A stretch of 64,000 nucleotides of DNA from CADCTQ01 sp963844325 (GTDB taxonomy: Bacteria; Bacteroidota; Bacteroidia; Cytophagales; 172606-1), in assembly GCA_963844325.1 (NCBI GenBank), contig CAWJNV010000002.1, positions 3,658,001 through 3,722,000 of the forward strand, given 5' to 3'. The notes below the pieces were generated by a model that was given only the letters and a program-made list of their open reading frames with translations, was not told the DNA's origin and did not search any database. This document shows positions 41,006-50,535 of this stretch, piece by piece (position 1 is the first letter of the stretch; every line of letters starts with the position of its first letter). The position numbers and the translations under genes are program-made.

Positions 41006-44000
41006 CTACTTCTGCACAATCACCTTCCTCGTCATCACCCGATCACCCACGTATACCCGCAGCACGTAGAACCCGGCGCCGACTTCCGCTACCGACAACT
41101 CACCGGAGTTACCCGTAAACCGCTGTCCTTTGATCCGGTGGCCCGTCAGGCTGGAGAGGTCCACGCGGAAGGCCGGTACGGTGCCGGGCAGCGCAATGTG
41201 CAGCTTGCCCGTACCCGTGGGGTTGGGCGACACGTGCAGCGACAATTTCCCAACTTCCGTGAAGCCTTCCGCCGCCTGCCGGGCGCTACGCGTGCCGAAA
41301 TCGAAGTGGCCGTTGCACCAGAGCGCTTCCGCGTCGCCGCAGCCCACTCGCGTGGCCGACGTTTCCGTTTGGTACGTAGTGGCGCCCACCTTGATGTAAT
41401 CCACGCCGAGGTTGCGGTCACAGGGCGAGGTGGCGTCGTTGGTGAAAGCCACCTTGATGTTGCCGCCCGTAAAGCCCGTGTACGTGTAGTCTGCCACCGT
41501 GTTCGATACGTTGAGCCACGTCTGCACCACCAAGTCGTTTACCCGCAGTTCCATCGTTTCCGAGCCGCAGGTGCTCCGGGCCCGGATCGTCAGCGTCGAA
41601 GAAGTGGGCGTGGCCGTGACTGTAATGGCCGAAGTCGCCGTCCTGGCGCCGTCCTGCGTGGTCACCGTGATCGTGGCCGTGCCGGCTGCTACGCCCGTCA
41701 CCAGGCCCGAACTGTTTACCGTGGCAACGGCTGTGTTGCTGCTGCTCCACGAAACGGCTTTATTCGTAGCGTTCGAGGGCGATACCGTAGCGGTTAGCTG
41801 CTGCGTTGTCCCCACAGCGATGCTGGCGGAAGTAGGGGTTACCGATACGCCGGTAACTGCCACTGTGGTTGATGTAGCGCCCTGGATGCTTTGTATCTGA
41901 CTCGCGGAAAGTACGGCGCCGTAGATTTCGATCTTGTCAATCAACCCTCTGAACATCCGGTCTAAAGCGGCGGACCTGGTTGCCGAGTTGAAGTGCCCGA
42001 TGGCAAGTCTGCCAATCGTGCTGCCTACCGCTCCCTTTGCATATTGCCTGGTTACATCCAGCGAGGCAGTAGTCGTATTGTCCCCGAAATAGAACTGAAC
42101 AGTGGAGTTGGCTGAGTTATAGGTTACCGCAAAGAACTTCCAGTTTGAAGCGGGGGCAGAAGCGTTGGTCGTGATTCTCGATGCAGCGCTTCTTGCCGCG
42201 GAGTTGTCGGGCCATTCATTCACACCCAAATGCAGACTGCCGTCGGACCGGTAAACAAGGTCAACGCCATTGCCGCCGTTGTTGATCCAACTCACCACGC
42301 GGTTACCGCCGGCACCCTCGGTTGAATTTCTCGAATTTAACCAGCCGGTGATCGTAAAACTATTCAGGCCCGCTAACTGCAATATGGCCGCACTGCTTTC
42401 CACCACAAAATTTCCGGTAGTGGTCCCGAAGTCAAGGGAGCTTGTTCCACCGTTCACCGGCACGTTCGTGGACCAGTCTGGAGGGGTCGTTTTCGTTAAT
42501 GATCCCCCGGCGCTGCCGCTGTTGCTCACGGTAGTTCCCGTGTTTGCATCGAACGACAGGTTGATGATCGCTGAAGCGGGCTGAGCGGCCGTGACGGTAA
42601 CAGTTGCCGATGCCGTCCGGGCGCCGTCCTGCGTGGTTACCGTGATGGTGGCCGAACCCGCCGCTACGCCCGTCACGAGGCCCGTGCTGCTCACGGTAGC
42701 CACCGCCGTATTGCCCGACGACCAGCTGACCGTCTTGTTCGTCGCGTTGGTCGGGCTCACCGTGGCCGTGAGTTGCTGCGTACCGCCTACCGTAACCGAG
42801 GCGGAGGTGGGCGAAACGCTTACGCCCGTAACGGCCACCGGGGTTGGCGTGCTGCCGCCCGAGCCCAGAGCGTACAAATACCCGTACAACGCCATCTTGC
42901 CGCGCATCGTCTGCTGCGGCGTAAACTCCGAATGCGCCCACACCCACCGCGTGTTGAAGTACACCTCGCCCTTCGGCCAGTTGACGTGGGCCGGGTACAG
43001 TTTGGACGTCATCCAGCCGGGGCAGCCCATGACCATGCCACAGGCCCAGTCGTCGGTGTTCAGGTACGGCGTTTGGCCCGGGTGCACCCCGGTAATGCCG
43101 TCTTCCCGGCCCGTGGTGTAGAGGTTTTCCACGCTCCGTTCGGCCGACAGCGGCGTGGCCGTGGTGCCCATCTGGATGAAATTCAGCGGGTTGCGGCCCA
43201 GCCCCCAGTCGGCTTCGAGCAGCATGGCGTTGGTGAACAGCGACTTGTCGGCCCCGTCGGCGCTCAGGGCGTGGGCAATCAGCGTGTGGTGCACGTTCTG
43301 AATGGTGTGGAAGTACCCCGCGTTGTTGTCGGTGGACCGCCGCGACGGCCGCGACTGCGAATAGTTGGCTTCCTTCGACTTGGCCTGCGCAACCAGCGTC
43401 GCCTTCATGTTGCTTTGCAGCGTCGGGTAACGCACCGCCCGGTGCGTGAGGGCGTACGCGGCCGTAGCCCATACCTGGTTCAGCGTGCCGCTGGCGATTT
43501 CCGAGTTGGCCGTGGTCACCACGCTTTCGGCCGCCAGGGCGTCTTCGTAGGCTGTGTTGCCCGTCACGTTGAACAGGAAGGCCGCCGCCAGTTGCTTGAA
43601 GTCACGGCCCCGCAGGGTGGCTTCGCCCACGTTCTGCGTCTTGTCGAGCATCTTGTCGGCCAGGCCGTTGGCGTAGTTGTAGGCCGCCACCGCCGAGTCG
43701 CGGTAGGTGTTCGTCAGCGTGGTGTTGCCGCCGATCCGGAAGCATTCGGCCAGCATGGCGGCATTGGCGGCGTTGGCCCAGGCGGCTACGGCCGTAGGGC
43801 CCGCCTGGTAGAACACATTGTTGCTATTGGGGTTGTTGAGGCCATGGCTGTAGGCGCGGCCGTCGCGGAGGCGCAGCCAGAAATCCACCTCGTAGCGGGC
43901 CTCGTCGATGAGGTCGGGAATGCCGTTGCCGCTCTCGGCGATGCCCAGGTTGTCGTCGGTGAGTTTGCCCTTGGTCAGGAAGTAGGGCAGCAGCAGGTCG

Positions 44001-45139
44001 TAGATGATGGAGACGTGGCCCAGGTGCCGGTCCCAGTCGGCGGCATCGGAGTGGCCGCCCCAGGCGTTGGGGTTCTGCGGGCTGCCCGGCTTCATGTACG
44101 GCGCCCATTCGTCCTTGGCATCCCACACGTCACCACCGGCGAAGGTCGTCCAGTTGGGGTGGTAGGGCTGCATGGTGGTGAGGTACACCTTCGTAGTTGC
44201 GGGGCTCACGTTGGGGATGTAGAGCGGCGTGCGGGCCGCGGGCACCAGGTTGGTGCTGTTGTTCTGCCCGATGCGCATGTAGTAGAAGCCCCGCACCGAC
44301 ACTTTGTACGGGTCGAGGTACACGCTGTTGTCGATCTTGAAGTCGTCGCTGCACCCCACGCCCTCCACGGCGAGGCGGTAGGTGCCCGTGCCGGTAAAGC
44401 TCGTGAAATCAACGTTCCAGACGGCCGACTGCGTGAAGTTGTACCCCTGGGCTTCGCCGGCGCTGGCCTTCCAGTAGGTCACCGCGCCGACTTCCGTGGC
44501 GACGCCGGTAGCGACGTTGTACACGTACACTTTCCGGCCCTGGAAAGCCGTGTAGTCCCGGGCGCCGCCGTCGCCCAGCCAGGCGTACAGGTCGGCGGCC
44601 TTGATGCCGGTAGACGGGTAGTAACCCACCACGTTCACGTGCACGGCCTCCGAACGGCTGTTGTAGATGTCGTAGGTAAACGTGCGGCTGGTGACGTCGG
44701 TGTTGGTGTTGCCGTTGATGGTGAGGGTGTAGGTTCGGCCCTGCACCATTGAGAAGGGCAGCTTCAGGTACATGACGTGTTCCATCGTGTGTTCGTACCG
44801 GTAATCGTTGGCGGTGGTTGACCACTCCATCTGCGCCATGCCGTTGAGCTTCGACTTGCGATAGACGTTGGTAGGGTTGCGGGCCGTGCCGTAGTTGGCG
44901 TCGCCGCTGGAAACCAGCGACCAGTTGGTGACTGTCCCGGCGCTGGTGGTGTTGAGGGCCGTGCCGTAGCGGACCACCTGCTGTACGTCGTTCACGAAGG
45001 TCACGTCGCCGTCCTTGAAAATGACCATGATGTAGTCGCGGTCCAGCACGCGGACCTCGGCCAGCCTGGTGGCAAACAGGTGGGGGGAGGCCCCGGCGAA
45101 CAAGAGTAGCAGGAGGGCCAGGCGTTGAAGTTTTTTCAT
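41006..45139 (-). CDS. Modular GH9-type glycoside hydrolase with Big_2, LamG, CBM and T9SS domains
   Basis: A 1377-aa exported enzyme starting at the ATG at 45139 (MKKLQRLALLLLLFAGAS). Order of parts: an N-terminal Ig-like domain; a GH9-like catalytic domain to ~753 with GGHSDAADWDRHLG (Asp pair near 359) and GNGIPDLIDEARYEVDFW, and the probable acid Glu in WAHSEFTPQQ near 736; a Big_2 domain; a LamG/concanavalin domain (~845-1075); a second, similar Big_2; a CBM60-like module (STCGSETMELRVNDLVVQTW); and a T9SS type A tail (LHVSPNPTGTGKLHIALPG). GH9 enzymes mostly cut beta-1,4-glucans; the CBM60-like module suggests binding of xylan or beta-glucan. The likely regulator is the hybrid sensor gene just upstream. 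Confidence 0.88.
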   Translation of the reverse strand: MKKLQRLALLLLLFAGASPHLFATRLAEVRVLDRDYIMVIFKDGDVTFVNDVQQVVRYGTALNTTSAGTVTNWSLVSSGDANYGTARNPTNVYRKSKLNGMAQMEWSTTANDYRYEHTMEHVMYLKLPFSMVQGRTYTLTINGNTNTDVTSRTFTYDIYNSRSEAVHVNVVGYYPSTGIKAADLYAWLGDGGARDYTAFQGRKVYVYNVATGVATEVGAVTYWKASAGEAQGYNFTQSAVWNVDFTSFTGTGTYRLAVEGVGCSDDFKIDNSVYLDPYKVSVRGFYYMRIGQNNSTNLVPAARTPLYIPNVSPATTKVYLTTMQPYHPNWTTFAGGDVWDAKDEWAPYMKPGSPQNPNAWGGHSDAADWDRHLGHVSIIYDLLLPYFLTKGKLTDDNLGIAESGNGIPDLIDEARYEVDFWLRLRDGRAYSHGLNNPNSNNVFYQAGPTAVAAWANAANAAMLAECFRIGGNTTLTNTYRDSAVAAYNYANGLADKMLDKTQNVGEATLRGRDFKQLAAAFLFNVTGNTAYEDALAAESVVTTANSEIASGTLNQVWATAAYALTHRAVRYPTLQSNMKATLVAQAKSKEANYSQSRPSRRSTDNNAGYFHTIQNVHHTLIAHALSADGADKSLFTNAMLLEADWGLGRNPLNFIQMGTTATPLSAERSVENLYTTGREDGITGVHPGQTPYLNTDDWACGMVMGCPGWMTSKLYPAHVNWPKGEVYFNTRWVWAHSEFTPQQTMRGKMALYGYLYALGSGGSTPTPVAVTGVSVSPTSASVTVGGTQQLTATVSPTNATNKTVSWSSGNTAVATVSSTGLVTGVAAGSATITVTTQDGARTASATVTVTAAQPASAIINLSFDANTGTTVSNSGSAGGSLTKTTPPDWSTNVPVNGGTSSLDFGTTTGNFVVESSAAILQLAGLNSFTITGWLNSRNSTEGAGGNRVVSWINNGGNGVDLVYRSDGSLHLGVNEWPDNSAARSAASRITTNASAPASNWKFFAVTYNSANSTVQFYFGDNTTTASLDVTRQYAKGAVGSTIGRLAIGHFNSATRSAALDRMFRGLIDKIEIYGAVLSASQIQSIQGATSTTVAVTGVSVTPTSASIAVGTTQQLTATVSPSNATNKAVSWSSSNTAVATVNSSGLVTGVAAGTATITVTTQDGARTATSAITVTATPTSSTLTIRARSTCGSETMELRVNDLVVQTWLNVSNTVADYTYTGFTGGNIKVAFTNDATSPCDRNLGVDYIKVGATTYQTETSATRVGCGDAEALWCNGHFDFGTRSARQAAEGFTEVGKLSLHVSPNPTGTGKLHIALPGTVPAFRVDLSSLTGHRIKGQRFTGNSGELSVAEVGAGFYVLRVYVGDRVMTRKVIVQK

Positions 45140-45353
45140 ACACGGAAAAGGGTTTGGTGAATGGATAAAAAAATGGCGTGCGGCACGCACGGAAAGTGAG
45201 GATGCATCCCGGCAGGGGATTGGATTGCGTATGGGGCAAAGTACGTTGCTGCCGCCAGAAGGAGGTTTACCATTGTCTTTTTGACTTGTACTATAGTCTC
45301 CTGCCGGCAATTGAGACGATGGTGCAAGGATTTGAGAACGGTTGTAAGAATGT

Positions 45354-45377
45354 AGAGACGCCATTGATGGCGTCTCT
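45354..45377. repeat. Perfect short hairpin AGAGACGCCAT / ATGGCGTCTCT
   Basis: An 11-base perfect stem with a 2-base loop in the intergenic region upstream of the GH9 gene. It looks like a REP-type hairpin; a similar NNGACAC-TGATG-GTGTC form occurs at 62104-62122. Confidence 0.7.
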
Positions 45378-45403
45378 GCCGGAAAGATCACCCCGGAGAA
45401 AAA

Positions 45404-46006
45404 GTTTCACGCAAAGGCGGGTTTCACGTAAAGGCGCAAAGCAGACGCAAAGACCGCAAAGCGTACCCCTTTGCGTCTCTATTGCGATCCTGGCGGTGAA
45501 GTGCTTTTCGTTGCTAAGCCAAAGCTGCCGCATGGCGGGCAGGCGTCGCGTCTCGGGAAGGGTCGCATTGCGGGAAAGGGTCGCATAGCGGGAAAGGGTC
45601 GCGTCGCGGCTCCCCTCCTCGGAGGGGTTAGGGGGTAGGTTTACTTATATGCCTCAAGTTATCAAGGGATCATCGCACTGATAATTAGCGCATTACTCCA
45701 ATAGGGCTCTGGCATCAGGGAGTATCCGGGAAGGTTTGGCACCAGCATCAGGGAAATTACCGCAATGCGGTGATCCCCAGATCACGCGTAGCATGTAGGT
45801 AAACCCACCCCCTAACCCCTCCGAGGAGGGGAGCCGCGACGCGACCCCTTCCCGCGACGCAACCCTTTCCCACAACGCGACAACTGCCGCGACGCGACGC
45901 CTGCCCGCCATGCGGCAGCTTTGGCTTAGCAACGAAAAGCAGTGTACGCATACCGCTCCCCCTTTGCGCTCCTCCTTTGCGCCTTTGCGTGAAATTTGCG
46001 TGAAAC
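45404..46006. repeat. ~600-bp intergenic element with inverted arms of over 200 bp
   Basis: The left arm (45404-45644) and right arm (45797-46006) are complementary over most of their length, with a 152-base loop. Bases 45502-45550 and 45893-45941 are a perfect 49-base inverted repeat. 45601-45644 pairs with 45799-45842 with one mismatch (CTCCTCGGAGGGGTTAGGGG). The outer ends carry heptamer-like CGCAAAG / CTTTGCG units and the inner arm has GGGAAAGGGTCGCATAGC repeats. There is no coding capacity. It fills the space between the sensor stop and the GH9 promoter region. Confidence 0.93.
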
Positions 46007-46013
46007 CCTGCGG

Positions 46014-49000
46014 CTAGTGCTGATCCATGAACTCGGTGGGGGAGACGCCGAACTGTTCCTTGAAGCACCGGGTGAAGTACTGCGGAGAATTGAAGCCCAG
46101 GCTGTACGCCAGTTCGGCGATGCCGGGCCGGGCGGTCATCAGGACCTTGGCCGCCTTTTTGAGCCGCACCGTGCGGATGAACTCGTTCACCGACTGCCGG
46201 GTCAGGGATTGCAGCTTGCGGTAGAGATGGGCCCGGCTCATGCCGATCTCCCGGCCCAGGTCCCCGGCGTTGAACCCGGCGTTGCCCAGGTGCTTTTCCA
46301 CCACCTGGTTCACTTTCCGGAGAAACTGTTCGTCGGTGGGCCCGGGCAGCAGCAGGGCCGACCCCCCGGCTTCGGCCTGGTACTGGGCAATGCACTTGCG
46401 CCGCCCGTCGATCAGGTTGCCGATCTTAAGCTTCAGCAGGTTGGCGTCGAAGGGCTTGGTGATGTAGTCGTCGGCCCCGGTCCGCAGGCCCTCCACCCGG
46501 GAAGCGGCTTCGGTGTTGGCCGTCAGCAGGATCACCGGAATGTGACACGTACGGGCGTCGGCTTTGATTTTCCGCGACAGTTCCAGGCCGTCCATGCCCG
46601 GCATCATGATGTCGGACACGATCAGGTCGGGCCGGAATTCAAACGCCTTTTGCCGGGCTTCCTCGCCGTTGGGGGCGCAAATGAGGTTGTAGTCCTTTTG
46701 CAGGGAGTAAGCCAGGTACGAGGTAATGTCGGTATTGTCGTCGGCCACCAGCAGGGTGGGCTTGGCCGGGTCCATTTCGTGGACGCCCCGGTGGGTAAGC
46801 GTTTCGAAGGCACTGACACCCTGTACGTTGCGGGGGTAGCTGTCCCATTCGGCTGCGGCCGGTTTCGCCCCGGCATCCACTGCCGCCGCCCCCTCCCGGC
46901 CGAGCAGCAGCCGCACGGTAAACGCGGATCCCTCGCCGGGCCGGCTTTCTACCCCAATGGTGCCGTGGTGGAGCAGGGCCAGTTCCCGGGCCAGCGACAA
47001 GCCGATGCCGGTACCCGTACGCCGGTCGCCGCCGGGGTTTTCGACCCGGTAAAAGGGTTCAAAGATCTTTTCCAGGTCCGCGGCCGCCATGCCCGTGCCG
47101 GTGTCGGCCACCCGGATGGTCAGCCCTTCCGGCGCCGCGGCAAACGTCTCCCCGGCGGCCGTGGGCAGTGGTTCTTCCCGGGCCACCGATACCGAGATGC
47201 TTTGCCCGTCCGGCGTGTACTTGAACGCGTTGGACAGCAGGTTGTAGAGAATCTTTTCCAGCACGTCCTGGTCAAACCACGCGACCCAGGGTTCGGGCGG
47301 GGCGGTGAATTCGTAGCGGATTTTGTGCCGCCGGGCCAGGTACCCGAAAGAGTGGAAAATGTTGCGGGCAAAGGCCGTCACGTCGCCGCGGGCCGGCTGA
47401 AGCTGCACCGACCCCGTCTCCAGCCGGCGCAGGTCGAGCAACTGGTTGATGAGTCGCAGCAGGCGTTTGGCGTTGCGGTGCACGAGTTGCAACTGGAAGC
47501 GGGTATTTTCGTCGTCGGTCTGCCCGAGCAGGGCTTCCACTGGTCCCGTAATCAGGGTGAGCGGCGTGCGGAACTCGTGGGATATGTGCATGAAGAACTT
47601 GGTGCGGGCCTGCGAGGCCTCGTCGAGTTCGCGGGCAATCCGTTCGAGTTTGGCCTTCTGGCCGCGCAACACGGTGTTCTGGGCCAGGATTTCGGCTTGC
47701 TGCCGGAGCACGGTCTCATTCCGGAGGCTGAGCTGGCCGTTGGTTTCCCGCAGTTCGGCGGTGCTTTCGGCCACGCGCCGTTCGAGTTGCCGCCGCTGGG
47801 CCCCCAGCGCGTTGATCCGCCAGAAATAAAAGCCCGCCAGCAGCCCGCCGGCGGCCAGGGCGAGGGGCAGTTTGAACCACCAGGTATTCCACCACGGCGG
47901 CAGCACCGTAATGGTCAGCTCGGTGGTTGCTTCCGGCCAGCCTCCTTCGGGGTCCGAGGCTTTCACTTTAAAGGTGTAGGTGCCGGGCGACAGATTGCGG
48001 TAGGCCGCCTCCCGCCGGGTGCCGGCATCCACCCAGTTGAGGTCGTAGCCTTCCAGCATGTACCGGTAGGCAATCTTTTCGGGCACGCCGTACGCGATGG
48101 CCAGGTATTGCAGGGCGATGAAGTCTTCGCGGTAGGAGAGTTCAATGGCCCGCAGGTCCGACAGGTGCCGGGGCAGCACCACCCGGCCGTTGACCGGGCG
48201 GCCGGCCCGGATGGTTTCGCCGTAAATCTTCAGGCCGGTGAGGCGGGGCCGGGCGCGGGCGGGCCGGCCGCGCAGCCGGGAGGGGTCAAACTGGTTGAAC
48301 CCGTGGATGGAACCCACGAAAATTTCGCCGGCGGCGTTCTGGTAGGGCCGGCCCACCACGCTCTGGCTCAGCAGGCCGTCGTTGGGGTCGAAGCGGGCCA
48401 CCGAACCGTCGGCGGGCCGCAGGCGGGCGGTGCCCTTGTTGGTAAACACCCACAGGTCGTTGTACCGGTCGCAGCGCAATCCCTTAATGGCATTGGCGGG
48501 CAGCCCGTTTCTGACCGAATAGTTCCGGAATGTGTTGCGGGCCAGGTCGTACCGGTCGAGGCCGTGGTTCAGGTGGCCGATCCAGTAAATGCCGTCCTTG
48601 TCTTCGGTGATGGAAGCAATTTCGCTGCTGGCAATGCCGCCCGGCTTTTTGCCGGGGAGCAGGTAGTGGAACCGGATGTTGGGCCGTCCCCCCGAAAAGT
48701 CAGTTTCGCGGAGGTTGAAATAGGCCAGCCCGTTGTAGGTGCACACCCAGATGTTCTTGCGGGAGTCTTCGTAGAGGTAGGTGACGTAGTCGCTGAGAAA
48801 GCCGCCCTTTTCGCCCCCCGACGATCCGTAGGCGTGGATCTGGTTGGTCTGCTTGTCGTAGTAGCCCAGCCCGCCTTTGATGAAGGCGATCCAGAGGTGG
48901 TCTTCCGAATCGTTGAACACCTGGAAGGGCCAGTTGTAGCGTTCTTTCTCGGCCGGGGAGCAGTGTTCCAGGTAGTTGTAGGCCACCTTGCCGTCGGCGG

Positions 49001-50360
49001 TCAGCTTGCTGATGCCGCCGTCCCAGGAGGCCAGCCACAGGTTCCCGGCCCGGTCACCGGCCAGGGACAGGGCCTTGTTGGTGGGCAGGCCCCCGGCACC
49101 GGTGAAGTAATGCGTGTACGTTCCGGTCCGGCGGTCGTACCGGTTGAGGCCGCCGCCGTCCGTGCAGATCCAGAGGTTTTCCTGCGGGTCCTGGTAAAAA
49201 TCCATGACCAGGTTGTTGCTCAGCGTGTGGGTGGCCCCCTCGCGGCGGGAATGGCTCCGGAACTTGTTGCGGGCCGGGGCGTACAGTTTTACGCCGTTGT
49301 TGTTGGCGGACCCGAACCAGTAGTTGCCCCGGCTGTCGCGGAACACCCGGCTGATCGAATTGAGTTGGACGTCGCGCAGGGGCCACTCCCCGGTGGGCGG
49401 GGCGGCGTTCAGGCAGGTTTTGTTGCGGTAGTCGAACAGCAGCAGGCCGTTGCCGTCGGTGGGCAGCAGAAACGTATCGCGGGCTGCCACGAAGGGCAGG
49501 TACAGGTTGTTGTGCAGGCCCGGAGTGTTGCCGGCGTGGAAAAATTCAGCCGTTTTGTCGCCGATGGAATACACGATGAGCCCGTTGCTGCACGTCGAAA
49601 TCAGGAGGGCGTGGCGGTAGGGGTCGTAGGTGAGGCACGTGAGGGCGCCGTCGAAAAATGCGTTCCCGGGCGGCGTCAGGCGGATGCGTTCAAAGGTATT
49701 TGCGCCTTCCCGCAGGCAGGCCAGTACTTGCCGCGTCGAGGCCAGCCAGAGGTTGCCCGCCGGGTCGGCCGCCAGGTACGCAAACCGGGCCCCGGCAAAC
49801 CCGAAGGCCGTTTGCGGATCGTACGTCGCCGTGACTTCCAGCACCCGGGGCAAGCCGGCACCCGCGGGCAGGGCGGCCCGGTACAGGGCCGACGGCGTGA
49901 GCACCCACAGGGTATTGGCGGGGCCCACGGCCAGCGTGTGTACTTGCGAGAGGTCCACGAAACGCCGCCCCCGCCGCAGCCGGACCCGGATGAAGTTGTC
50001 CTGGTCGAAGTTGTACAGGTCGATGCCCAGGTTGGTGCCCATCCACAGGCGGCCGGACCGGTCTTCGGCAATGGCGTTGACCTGCCGGTGGGAGAGGGAG
50101 GTGGAATCGCTGGCGCTGGAGAGGTAGTTGGTGAATTCGTAGCCGTTGAATTTGTTGGCGCCGTTGAACGTACCAAACCACAGGTAGCCCCGTGAATCCT
50201 CGAAGATGGTTTTGATCGTTCCGTCCGACAGCCCGTCCGCAGTGGTGTAGGAAATGACCCCGCCGGCCGGACCCTGGGCAAGGGCCGGCGCTAGGAGCCA
50301 CGGCAACACCCAAAGCATTCCGGCAACGACTGCCCCGTACGTAATTGCTGACCTGCGCAT
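46014..50360 (-). CDS. Hybrid two-component system regulator (one-protein sensor, kinase, receiver, AraC)
   Basis: A 1448-aa HTCS protein starting at the ATG at 50360, signal peptide ending near APALAQ. The periplasmic part (~30-810) is a series of Reg_prop beta-propeller repeats (EDSRGYLWFGTFNGANKFN, EDRSGRLWMGTNLGIDLYN) closed by a Y_Y_Y domain. A transmembrane helix lies near 815-835. Cytoplasmic parts are HisKA (FFMHISHEFRTPLTLITGP, His ~927), HATPase_c with NLLSNAFKYTPDG and GTGIGLSLA, a receiver (LIVSDIMMPGMDGLE, Asp ~1248) and a C-terminal AraC HTH. This family senses oligosaccharides and switches on nearby polysaccharide-use genes; the GH9 gene downstream is the natural target. Confidence 0.96.
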   Translation of the reverse strand: MRRSAITYGAVVAGMLWVLPWLLAPALAQGPAGGVISYTTADGLSDGTIKTIFEDSRGYLWFGTFNGANKFNGYEFTNYLSSASDSTSLSHRQVNAIAEDRSGRLWMGTNLGIDLYNFDQDNFIRVRLRRGRRFVDLSQVHTLAVGPANTLWVLTPSALYRAALPAGAGLPRVLEVTATYDPQTAFGFAGARFAYLAADPAGNLWLASTRQVLACLREGANTFERIRLTPPGNAFFDGALTCLTYDPYRHALLISTCSNGLIVYSIGDKTAEFFHAGNTPGLHNNLYLPFVAARDTFLLPTDGNGLLLFDYRNKTCLNAAPPTGEWPLRDVQLNSISRVFRDSRGNYWFGSANNNGVKLYAPARNKFRSHSRREGATHTLSNNLVMDFYQDPQENLWICTDGGGLNRYDRRTGTYTHYFTGAGGLPTNKALSLAGDRAGNLWLASWDGGISKLTADGKVAYNYLEHCSPAEKERYNWPFQVFNDSEDHLWIAFIKGGLGYYDKQTNQIHAYGSSGGEKGGFLSDYVTYLYEDSRKNIWVCTYNGLAYFNLRETDFSGGRPNIRFHYLLPGKKPGGIASSEIASITEDKDGIYWIGHLNHGLDRYDLARNTFRNYSVRNGLPANAIKGLRCDRYNDLWVFTNKGTARLRPADGSVARFDPNDGLLSQSVVGRPYQNAAGEIFVGSIHGFNQFDPSRLRGRPARARPRLTGLKIYGETIRAGRPVNGRVVLPRHLSDLRAIELSYREDFIALQYLAIAYGVPEKIAYRYMLEGYDLNWVDAGTRREAAYRNLSPGTYTFKVKASDPEGGWPEATTELTITVLPPWWNTWWFKLPLALAAGGLLAGFYFWRINALGAQRRQLERRVAESTAELRETNGQLSLRNETVLRQQAEILAQNTVLRGQKAKLERIARELDEASQARTKFFMHISHEFRTPLTLITGPVEALLGQTDDENTRFQLQLVHRNAKRLLRLINQLLDLRRLETGSVQLQPARGDVTAFARNIFHSFGYLARRHKIRYEFTAPPEPWVAWFDQDVLEKILYNLLSNAFKYTPDGQSISVSVAREEPLPTAAGETFAAAPEGLTIRVADTGTGMAAADLEKIFEPFYRVENPGGDRRTGTGIGLSLARELALLHHGTIGVESRPGEGSAFTVRLLLGREGAAAVDAGAKPAAAEWDSYPRNVQGVSAFETLTHRGVHEMDPAKPTLLVADDNTDITSYLAYSLQKDYNLICAPNGEEARQKAFEFRPDLIVSDIMMPGMDGLELSRKIKADARTCHIPVILLTANTEAASRVEGLRTGADDYITKPFDANLLKLKIGNLIDGRRKCIAQYQAEAGGSALLLPGPTDEQFLRKVNQVVEKHLGNAGFNAGDLGREIGMSRAHLYRKLQSLTRQSVNEFIRTVRLKKAAKVLMTARPGIAELAYSLGFNSPQYFTRCFKEQFGVSPTEFMDQH

Positions 50361-50535
50361 AAACGATGTTTTACAACGTTGTTATCTTAAAAAGGTGATA
50401 ATTAATCCAATTTAAGTTAAATTTCGTATAAAACCTTTTTCGAACGGCCATTTTTTTGAATGGTTCTGCGTCAAGGCGGGTTGTGCTTCCTTTGCCCGAA
50501 AAAGCGCATTATTGCAAAAACGCTCCCGTTTCCCC
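50361..50535. promoter_or_regulatory. Divergent intergenic region with short palindrome
   Basis: ACAACGTTGT at 50373-50382 is a 10-base palindrome just upstream of the sensor ATG. AT-rich DNA follows (50383-50460). No full promoter consensus was found for either gene. Confidence 0.4.

Noticed and set aside
40691..46006. Inverted-repeat elements considered as insertion sequences
   Set aside because: No transposase-like frame lies within either element and no target duplication is evident at their ends.
45996..50195. A ~1400-codon plus-strand open frame opposite the hybrid sensor
   Set aside because: Antisense to a gene with intact kinase, receiver and AraC motifs; the translation shows no domain and is an effect of high GC.
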